The position numbers and the translations under genes are program-made. A model generated the notes under the pieces. The model did no database searches. It had not been told where the DNA came from and was given only the letters and a program-made list of their open reading frames with translations. Positions 1 through 5,191 of a stretch of DNA of 10,049 nucleotides are shown piece after piece; within the stretch, counting starts at the first letter, position 1; each line of letters starts with the position of its first letter. The DNA is taken from the NCBI GenBank assembly GCA_002340515.1, contig DDMF01000077.1, forward strand, positions 1-10,049. Reading direction: 5' to 3'. The DNA is from Rhodobacteraceae bacterium UBA2553. Its GTDB lineage: Bacteria > Pseudomonadota > Alphaproteobacteria > Rhodobacterales > Rhodobacteraceae.

Positions 1-435
1 ATCCATCGCTGCGATCACCTTGGCGCGCGCATCGGTCAGACGGTTGGGGCGGAACCCGGTGGCGCGCAGCACTTTGCGCATCGAGGGCGGATCCATCAGC
101 CCCGGTGCGCGGGTCGCCAGCCGCAACATGTGGTTCATCGGTGTGATGGTGTAATCACCCACACGGGTCAGGAAATCAGCCATTTCACCGCGCATCGGCG
201 CCACATCCAGCACTTTGTTCACGGCGCGCAACTTGGACGCGTCAAACCCGGTCTCGCCCGGCCCCCAGACAACACCCAGCACCTTGCGCGGCCCCAAGGG
301 GGCTTCGACATAATCGCCCCGAACACAGCCACCTTCGGGGGCCTTATAGGTCAGGATGCGGTCCAGCGGCTGGGCGGTCATCACCGCAATCCGGTCACCT
401 TCGGCAAACTGGCGCGCAACATCGCGGTGAGGCAT
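1..435 (-). CDS. priA: Primosomal protein N' (PriA helicase), N-terminal part, cut by the window edge
   Basis: Replication-restart helicase that recognises stalled or repaired forks and reloads the replisome in the cytoplasm. The first 145 codons are visible, starting at an ATG whose complement lies at 433-435 and running off the left edge. The protein begins MPHRDVARQF. It contains PLDRILTYKAPEGG, then a VEAPLGPRKVLGVVWGPGE stretch, then TRAPGLMDPPSMRKVL near residue 115; these match the N-terminal DNA-binding domain of alphaproteobacterial PriA. The helicase motifs and zinc-binding cysteines lie outside the window. Other ATGs just upstream are in different frames, and no strong Shine-Dalgarno precedes the chosen start. 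The gene is divergent from the transaldolase gene. The family call is made by recognition of the N-terminal domain only. Confidence 0.88.
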   Translation of the reverse strand, partial: MPHRDVARQFAEGDRIAVMTAQPLDRILTYKAPEGGCVRGDYVEAPLGPRKVLGVVWGPGETGFDASKLRAVNKVLDVAPMRGEMADFLTRVGDYTITPMNHMLRLATRAPGLMDPPSMRKVLRATGFRPNRLTDARAKVIAAMD

Positions 436-531
436 CCGGGGGTCTCATCTCATCAGGGGTTTCAGTCTGGGTTCTTTTTGCGCTATGACGACGCCAAGAA
501 CAAGCTGCCTAACCCGGATAGGAACGCGCAT
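436..531. promoter_or_regulatory. Divergent intergenic region between priA and the transaldolase gene
   Basis: These 96 bases separate two divergent starts, so promoters for both genes should lie here or just inside the coding ends. A TATGAC hexamer at 484-489 is a possible -10 for the plus-strand gene, but no convincing -35 sits at the right distance. AGGA at 520-523 is the likely ribosome binding site of the transaldolase gene, eight bases before its ATG. The promoter call is inferred from gene orientation rather than from clear hexamers. Confidence 0.35.
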
Positions 532-1185
532 ATGAAATTCTTTGCAGATACCGCCGACATCGACGCCATTAAGGACCTTGCCGCTTATGGCATGGTGGAC
601 GGCGTAACCACCAACCCTTCGATCATCAAAAAATCGGGCCGTGACATCATTGAAGTCACCAAAGAGATCTGTTCGATCGTCGATGGCCCCGTGTCGGCCG
701 AAGTCACCGCCGTTGACGCGGAAACCATGATCGCCGAGGGCCGCAAGCTCGCCAAAATCGCCGACAATATCGCGGTGAAAGTACCCCTGACATGGGACGG
801 GCTGAAGGCCTGTAAAACCCTGTCGGACGAAGGCACTATGGTCAATGTGACCCTGTGTTTCTCGCCCAACCAGGCGCTGTTGGCGGCCAAAGCGGGTGCG
901 ACGTTTATCTCGCCCTTCATTGGCCGTTTGGACGACATCGCGCTGGACGGGATGGAGCTGATTGCTGACATCCGCACCATCTATGACAACTATGGCTATG
1001 AGACCGAAATCCTGGCCGCCTCAATCCGCAATGTGAACCACGTGAAAGACTGCGCCATTGTGGGTGCTGACGTGATCACAGCCCCCCCTTCGGTCATCAA
1101 AGCAATGGCAAGCCACGTGCTGACCGACAAAGGTCTGGACGCGTTTTTGGCGGACATCGCAGCGGCAGACATCAAAATTCTGTAA
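532..1185 (+). CDS. tal: Transaldolase, small single-domain TalC/FSA family
   Basis: Cytoplasmic class I aldolase-type enzyme that moves a dihydroxyacetone unit between sugar phosphates in the non-oxidative pentose phosphate pathway. The protein is 217 residues, the usual length of the small TalC/FSA subfamily. The reading frame is open far upstream, but the family N-terminus MKFFADTADI and an AGGA at 520-523 fix the start at 532. Visible motifs are GVTTNPSII (residues 24-32), the Schiff-base lysine K83 in AVKVPLT, and the SPFIGRLDD segment (127-135). E57 (in SAEVTA) and F129 stand where fructose-6-phosphate aldolase FSA of E. coli has Gln and Tyr. From family knowledge the Glu/Phe pair is typical of transaldolases, so true transaldolase activity is more likely than F6P aldolase activity; this is an inference. 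A hairpin follows the stop, and the gene is probably monocistronic. Confidence 0.93.
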   Translation: MKFFADTADIDAIKDLAAYGMVDGVTTNPSIIKKSGRDIIEVTKEICSIVDGPVSAEVTAVDAETMIAEGRKLAKIADNIAVKVPLTWDGLKACKTLSDEGTMVNVTLCFSPNQALLAAKAGATFISPFIGRLDDIALDGMELIADIRTIYDNYGYETEILAASIRNVNHVKDCAIVGADVITAPPSVIKAMASHVLTDKGLDAFLADIAAADIKIL

Positions 1186-1206
1186 TCGCGCCCGCGTGAA
1201 AAATGT

Positions 1207-1237
1207 CGCGGCAGGGTCACGGCCTTGCCGCGTTTAC
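1207..1237 (+). terminator. Probable terminator after the transaldolase gene
   Basis: A ten-pair stem (arms 1207-1216 and 1223-1232, with one G-T pair) closes a six-base loop, TCACGG. A short, imperfect T-rich tail follows. It begins 22 bases after the stop codon. The tail is weak for a textbook intrinsic terminator, but the stem is strong and well placed. Confidence 0.6.
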
Positions 1238-1280
1238 GTTATCTTAACCAAAAATATGCGGTAATTGCCGCCAAGCTCGT

Positions 1281-1304
1281 GTATAAACATGGGCAACGTA
1301 TAAA
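1281..1304 (+). promoter_or_regulatory. AT-rich leader with repeated GTATAAA, possible promoter for DUF484-xerC
   Basis: The heptamer GTATAAA occurs twice (1281-1287 and 1298-1304), start-to-start distance 17 bases, in the AT-rich leader between the transaldolase terminator and the DUF484 start. Either TATAAA could serve as a -10 element. No good -35 lies 16-18 bases upstream of either; TTGCCG at 1265-1270 is too close to the first and too far from the second. A promoter is expected here because a terminator lies upstream. Confidence 0.3.
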
Positions 1305-1331
1305 AATAAGAACAGACAAACCGAGGCAGTT

Positions 1332-2054
1332 ATGAGCAATCCCGTTTCCATTGCGCCCGTTTCTATTGCAGATGACCTGCGCGACGCGTTGATCTCGCAA
1401 CCCGAAGTCATTCTTGATGATCAAGGGCTTATGCATGCGTTGATCGCGGCAAACGAACGCGCGATGGGCACCAATATCGTTGATCTGCGCGGCATCGCCA
1501 TGGACCGGCTTGAGGCGCGCCTTGATCGGCTGGAAGACACCCACCGTTCCGTGATTGCAGCCGCTTACGAAAATCTGGCCGGGATGAACCTGATCCACCG
1601 CGCTGTTTTGCGCATGTTGGATCCTGCCGAATTCGAAGACTTCATGAAAGATCTGGGCGGCGAAGTGGCCGAGATTCTGCGCGTCGACGCGGTGCGTCTG
1701 GTGCTGGAAACCGTGCAAAGCGACAAAAACCCCGCCGTGCAAAAGCTGGGCAAAGTGCTGGCCACCGCGCAACCGGGGTTCATCGACAATTATCTGGGTG
1801 GCCCGCGCGATCAAAACGCCCGCTCGGTGTTTTTGCGGCAAATTCAGGAACAGGACGCAACGATCTATGGCGACAGCGGGTTCTGGGTCCGGTCCGAAGC
1901 CTGCATCCGTCTTGATCTTGGCCGTGGTCGTCTGCCCGGCATGTTGGTGATGGGGGCCGAGGATCCACATCAATTCAAACCGGGGCAAGGCACAGATTTG
2001 CTTCAGTTTTTCGGCGGGGTATTTGAACGCGCCATGCGCCGCTGGTTGTCGTGA
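1332..2054 (+). CDS. DUF484 family protein (GAF-like), partner gene of xerC
   Basis: A 240-residue protein of unknown biochemical role. Residues 22-60 hold the family's N-terminal region, with ANERAMGTNIVDLRGIAM followed by a short helical stretch, RLEARLDRLEDTHRSV (60-75), likely a coiled coil. The remainder, from about residue 90 to the end, looks like a GAF-type sensory fold, with a conserved LPGMLVMGAEDPHQFKPGQG segment near the C-terminus. The start is supported by GAGG at 1323-1326, five bases ahead of the ATG. Its stop codon overlaps the xerC start by four bases, so the two are almost certainly co-translated. The same neighbourhood occurs in E. coli, where the DUF484 gene yigA lies directly before xerC. 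A role linked to XerC is plausible from context but unproven. No signal peptide or membrane segment is visible. Confidence 0.9.
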   Translation: MSNPVSIAPVSIADDLRDALISQPEVILDDQGLMHALIAANERAMGTNIVDLRGIAMDRLEARLDRLEDTHRSVIAAAYENLAGMNLIHRAVLRMLDPAEFEDFMKDLGGEVAEILRVDAVRLVLETVQSDKNPAVQKLGKVLATAQPGFIDNYLGGPRDQNARSVFLRQIQEQDATIYGDSGFWVRSEACIRLDLGRGRLPGMLVMGAEDPHQFKPGQGTDLLQFFGGVFERAMRRWLS

Positions 2055-2998
2055 CCGGGGGCAATTCTCTTGCAATCTCTGCCGGCGCGCGCGACGCGCT
2101 GGAAACCTGGCTTGATCATCTGCGCGCCCTTGGTGGGGCTGCAGATAACACATTAACAGCATACCAAACCGACCTGTCTGGGTTTCTGGCCTTTATGGCG
2201 CAACATTTGGGTGGCCCCCAAGGGCGGGCGGCTTTGGCACAGGTTACGCTGTCAGATATGCGGGCTTGGATGGCCCATGAACGGGCGCGCGGGGTGGCGA
2301 CACGATCCTTGGCACGGGCCTTATCCGCTGTAAAAAGCTTTTACAATTGGCTCAGCGAGCGGGATGGTTTTGACGCCACCGCCGTTTTGTCCGTGCGCAG
2401 CCCGAAATTCACCAAAAAACTGCCCCGTCCTTTGGCGCCGGATGCCGCCAAAGCCGTGTTGGATCTGGTTGGTGATCAAGCCCGACAAGATTGGGCGGGT
2501 GCGCGCGACATTGCTGTGATCACCTTGCTGTACGGTTGCGGCTTGCGCATTTCCGAAGCGCTGTCATTAACCTGCGCCGATGCCCCCCTGCCCGAGGTGC
2601 TGCGCATCACCGGGAAGGGCGGAAAAGAACGCATCGTGCCGGTGCTGGAGGTGGCGCGCCGCGCGGTTGAGACCTATCGCCGCCAATGCCCCCACCCCGA
2701 AACACCGACAGCCCCGCTTTTTCGGGGGGTGCGCGGCGGAGCGTTAAACCCACGCAGCGTGCAGAAGGTGATGGAACAAACCCGCCTGCAACTGGGCCTG
2801 CCGTCCAGCGCCACCCCGCACGCGATGCGACATTCCTTTGCGACGCATTTGTTGAATGCGGGCGGAGATTTGCGCGCGATCCAGGAACTGTTGGGCCATG
2901 CCAGCCTGTCGACCACACAAGCCTATACCGCGGTGGACACCGCCCGCTTGATGGAGGTTTATGAGGCCACGCATCCACGGGCAAACCGCTCAACTTAA
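2051..2998 (+). CDS. xerC: Tyrosine recombinase XerC
   Basis: Site-specific recombinase that, with XerD, resolves chromosome dimers at dif near the end of replication. The 315-residue length is normal for the family. Residues about 12-105 form the SAM-like core-binding domain (TLTAYQTDLSGFLAF; SLARALSAVKSFYNWL). Residues about 125-305 form the catalytic domain with a complete set: R166 (GCGLRISEALSL), K189 (ITGKGGKERIVPV), H257 and R260 (PHAMRHSFATHLL), H283 (LLGHASLSTTQ) and nucleophile Y292. The start is a GTG at 2051 overlapping the TGA of the DUF484 gene. There is no good Shine-Dalgarno, so translation probably depends on re-initiation; no ATG occurs before residue 47, which would cut into the core-binding domain. 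XerD is the main alternative, but the DUF484 neighbour favours XerC. No dif-like site was recognised in the window. Confidence 0.92.
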   Translation: MTGGNSLAISAGARDALETWLDHLRALGGAADNTLTAYQTDLSGFLAFMAQHLGGPQGRAALAQVTLSDMRAWMAHERARGVATRSLARALSAVKSFYNWLSERDGFDATAVLSVRSPKFTKKLPRPLAPDAAKAVLDLVGDQARQDWAGARDIAVITLLYGCGLRISEALSLTCADAPLPEVLRITGKGGKERIVPVLEVARRAVETYRRQCPHPETPTAPLFRGVRGGALNPRSVQKVMEQTRLQLGLPSSATPHAMRHSFATHLLNAGGDLRAIQELLGHASLSTTQAYTAVDTARLMEVYEATHPRANRST

Positions 2999-3043
2999 GC
3001 CAATCTTAGATTTTCCCTTTCTTCCAAAGCACAATTGCGGCAC

Positions 3044-3047
3044 AAGG
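3044..3047 (+). promoter_or_regulatory. Ribosome binding site deciding the pcs start
   Basis: AAGG lies five bases before the ATG at 3053. The frame also has a TTG at 3035, but that codon would put the AAGG inside the gene, so the ATG is preferred. Confidence 0.6.
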
Positions 3048-3052
3048 CGCCC

Positions 3053-3751
3053 ATGAATATTCAGACCAAAGCCCTTCTCGTGCATCTTTTGACTGCAACA
3101 GGTGCCGTTTTCGCCATGCTGGCCATGCTGGCGGCCGTAGATGAAAAATGGGGGCTGATGTTTTTGTGGCTGGTTGTCGCCTTCGCGGTGGACGGTATCG
3201 ACGGGCCATTGGCGCGGCATTACCATGTTAAAATCAACGCGCCGCAATATGATGGTGTGTTGATGGATTTGATCATCGACTATCTGACATACGTGTTCAT
3301 CCCAGCCTATGCACTGTTTAAATCCGGCTTGATGCCCGGTTGGACCGGTTGGGTGGCGATCATTGTGATCACCTTTACGTCCGTTGTATATTTCGCCGAT
3401 ACACGCATGAAAACAAAAGACAACTCCTTCTCTGGTTTCCCCGGATGCTGGAACATGTTGATCCTTGTTCTCTTTGCAACAGAGCCTAATTTCTGGGTGA
3501 TGCTGGCGTTGATCATCGCGCTTGCCGCCGGGATGTTCTTTCCGTTGAAATTCATTCACCCCACCCGCACGCTGCGCTGGCGGTTGCTGAGTTTCCCAAT
3601 GGCCTTGGCGTGGACGTTTTTTGCGGGCTGGGCGGCCTGGGTCGATTTTCACCCCGAAAGCTGGGCGCATTGGGGATTGGTCGCGACGTCGATCTATTTG
3701 ATCGGGGCGGGTGTGGCACAGCAAATCATTCCCGAGCGCACACCCGCGTAA
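3053..3751 (+). CDS. pcs: Phosphatidylcholine synthase (CDP-alcohol phosphotransferase)
   Basis: Inner-membrane enzyme that joins choline to CDP-diacylglycerol to give phosphatidylcholine and CMP, the direct Pcs route known from Sinorhizobium and other alphaproteobacteria. The protein is 232 residues from the ATG at 3053. The CDP-alcohol phosphotransferase signature is present in its long-spaced Pcs form: D47, D50-G51, A54-R55, then G68, D72 and D76, with 12 residues between AR and G instead of the usual 8-9. Several hydrophobic segments run through the protein, including about 7-28, 33-48, 72-92, 98-115 and 135-160. FADTRMKTKDNSFSGFPGCW and KFIHPTRTLRWR follow the pattern of bacterial Pcs. 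It lies 54 bases after xerC with no clear terminator between, so it may be part of the same transcript. Substrate is assigned by family resemblance, not by any residue known to be diagnostic. Confidence 0.88.
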   Translation: MNIQTKALLVHLLTATGAVFAMLAMLAAVDEKWGLMFLWLVVAFAVDGIDGPLARHYHVKINAPQYDGVLMDLIIDYLTYVFIPAYALFKSGLMPGWTGWVAIIVITFTSVVYFADTRMKTKDNSFSGFPGCWNMLILVLFATEPNFWVMLALIIALAAGMFFPLKFIHPTRTLRWRLLSFPMALAWTFFAGWAAWVDFHPESWAHWGLVATSIYLIGAGVAQQIIPERTPA

Positions 3752-3805
3752 GCGAGGCCGAAGGAGCGCTGCCCCTCGCCGCAGGTGCCGGGCGTTATCG
3801 CGCCC
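3752..3805. terminator. Hairpins at the pcs/moaE convergent junction
   Basis: Directly after the pcs stop, GCGAGG (3752-3757) pairs with CCTCGC (3774-3779) across a 16-base loop. A second small stem, GGGCG (3790-3794) with CGCCC (3801-3805), spans the moaE stop. Neither has a T-tract. The position between converging genes suggests transcription ends here, but the structures are modest. Confidence 0.3.
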
Positions 3806-4256
3806 AGCGTTTCAGGGCGTCTTCGTCGTTCACCTTGGCATCCACCCACGCAGTTTTGCCCGCTTTGGTGAATTCTTTTTTCCAGAACGGTGCGCGGGAT
3901 TTTAGGTAATCCATCAGATATTCGGCGGCCTCGAATGCGGCAACCCGGTGTTTGGCGGCGGTGGCCACCATCATGATCTGATCGCCGGGGCGCATGGGGC
4001 CATAGCGGTGGATGACCAGACATTGGCCCAGCTCCCACCGTGTGATGGCCTCATCCACAATTGCGGCAACCGCTTTTTGCGTCATCCCCGGGTAGTGTTC
4101 GATCTCCATCCGGTCAAGCGAGCCATCATCGTCGCGCACAATGCCGGTAAAGCTGACCACGGCGCCGACATTCTTGCGGCCACGGCCAAAACCTCGCAGC
4201 TCAGCACTTGGGTCGAATTCTTCGGCTTGTACGCGAACGTGATTTTGATCAGCCAT
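3795..4256 (-). CDS. moaE: Molybdopterin synthase catalytic (large) subunit MoaE
   Basis: With MoaD-thiocarboxylate, this enzyme converts cyclic pyranopterin monophosphate to molybdopterin by adding the dithiolene sulfurs, in the cytoplasm. The 153-residue protein has normal family length. Visible active-site features are FTGIVRDDDG (36-45, with R41), the EIEHYPGMTQKA segment (51-62), H103-R104 in AAKHRVAAFEA, and K119 and K126 in LKSRAPFWKKE; their numbering coincides with the catalytic positions I recall for E. coli MoaE. The start ATG lies one base after the moaD stop, so the two subunits are probably translated in coupled fashion, as expected for a heterotetramer. It is the last gene of the uvrC-pgsA-moaD-moaE run and converges with pcs. 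Confidence 0.95.
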   Translation of the reverse strand: MADQNHVRVQAEEFDPSAELRGFGRGRKNVGAVVSFTGIVRDDDGSLDRMEIEHYPGMTQKAVAAIVDEAITRWELGQCLVIHRYGPMRPGDQIMMVATAAKHRVAAFEAAEYLMDYLKSRAPFWKKEFTKAGKTAWVDAKVNDEDALKRWAR

Positions 4257-4257
4257 G

Positions 4258-4506
4258 TTAACCGCCTGTCATCGGGGGGAAAAATGCCACTTCGCGCACG
4301 CCTTTCAGGGGCGCGTCGAAATCTGACAATTCTTGGTCCAAGGCCACGCGCAGGGCGGAAAGATCTTTGAAGGCTTCTGCATATCGCGGTTCACGAGCGC
4401 GCAGTTCTTCCACCAAATCCGCCACGGTGCTGGCCGAGGTTTCAACCTGTTCGCGCGGCTCGCCAATGCGTTCGCGCACCCAGGCAAAATACATCACATC
4501 AACCAT
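4258..4506 (-). CDS. moaD: Molybdopterin synthase sulfur-carrier (small) subunit MoaD
   Basis: A ubiquitin-like sulfur carrier of 82 residues that carries a C-terminal thiocarboxylate and donates sulfur to MoaE. The protein starts MVDVMYFAWVRERIG and ends FFPPMTGG, with the Gly-Gly tail required for adenylation and thiolation. The central segment TVADLVEELRAREP is the usual beta-grasp helix region. AGGA, complementary to 4515-4518, lies eight bases before the ATG. The start overlaps the end of pgsA by eight bases and the stop sits one base before moaE. The adenylating partner (MoeB) and the rest of the moa pathway are not in the window. Confidence 0.95.
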   Translation of the reverse strand: MVDVMYFAWVRERIGEPREQVETSASTVADLVEELRAREPRYAEAFKDLSALRVALDQELSDFDAPLKGVREVAFFPPMTGG

Positions 4507-5173
4507 TTTCAGGTTCCTCTCGCAGGAAAGGCATCGCCTTTCGGAAGTAGTCCCAACCGGTGACCAAGGTCAGGATGCCGGCAATCCACAAAAGGGCCAC
4601 GCCGATATAGGTCGACCAGATCAGGCCGGTCGTATAGAAGTTCAGGCCCACCTCATCCGGGATCACCCCGTTATAGATGCTTTCGATCAGTTCTGCGTCC
4701 ATGCCTTGCGACCGGTTCAGCATCGAATGTTCAAAGATACCGGTGGAAAACAGGACGGCGATGGCCACCATCTGCACGGTGGTTTTCCATTTCGCCAGAT
4801 TGGTCACCTTCAGCGCACGGGCTTTGTCGCCCAAGGTTTCACGCAGGCCGGACACAAACACCTCGCGATAGATGATCAGGGCCGAGGGCAGCAAGATCCA
4901 CGGTGTCACCCCCGCATACCCATTGATCACCAACAGCGCGATCAGCACCATGGCCTTATCCGCAATCGGATCCATCGCCGCGCCAAACAGGCTTTCCAAC
5001 TTCCAAGCGCGCGCCAGATAGCCATCAAGATAATCGGTGATCGACGCCACGATAAACAGGATAAAAGCGTACCAATCCGCCCAGGGGCGGGCAAAGTACA
5101 GAAACATCACGGCGACCATAGGCGCGGCAAGCAGCCGGGCGATGGTCAGAATATTAGGAAGTGTCCATCTCAT
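4499..5173 (-). CDS. pgsA: CDP-diacylglycerol-glycerol-3-phosphate 3-phosphatidyltransferase (PGP synthase)
   Basis: Inner-membrane enzyme that condenses CDP-diacylglycerol with glycerol-3-phosphate to phosphatidylglycerophosphate, the committed step to phosphatidylglycerol and cardiolipin. The protein is 224 residues, slightly longer than E. coli PgsA. The start MRWTLPNILTIARLLAAP is typical. The canonical signature is complete: D47, D50-G51, A54-R55, G64, D68 and D72, with DPIADKAM following. Hydrophobic segments lie at about 8-28, 33-46, 74-88, 90-103, 132-145 and 185-208. AAGGA, complementary to 5181-5185, sits seven bases before the ATG. It begins 18 bases after uvrC and overlaps moaD by eight bases, so it is an internal operon gene. 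The uvrC-pgsA order is a familiar bacterial arrangement. Confidence 0.93.
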   Translation of the reverse strand: MRWTLPNILTIARLLAAPMVAVMFLYFARPWADWYAFILFIVASITDYLDGYLARAWKLESLFGAAMDPIADKAMVLIALLVINGYAGVTPWILLPSALIIYREVFVSGLRETLGDKARALKVTNLAKWKTTVQMVAIAVLFSTGIFEHSMLNRSQGMDAELIESIYNGVIPDEVGLNFYTTGLIWSTYIGVALLWIAGILTLVTGWDYFRKAMPFLREEPENG

Positions 5174-5191
5174 ACCGCTATCCTTACAATG

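Noticed and set aside
130..531. Long N-terminal extension of the transaldolase reading frame
   Set aside because: It runs antisense over priA, has no family resemblance, and the true start at 532 has a good ribosome binding site and the family's usual first residues.
1239..2162. Long minus-strand frame over the DUF484 gene
   Set aside because: Its translation is rich in His, Gln and Arg with no recognisable motif, typical of the antisense of a real GC-rich gene, and it lies opposite a clear family member.
3035..3052. TTG at 3035 as the pcs start
   Set aside because: The ATG at 3053 has AAGG five bases upstream and gives the expected N-terminus; the TTG has no comparable site.
2990..3724. 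244-codon minus-strand frame opposite pcs
   Set aside because: Antisense shadow of a membrane-protein gene with the full phosphotransferase signature on the other strand.
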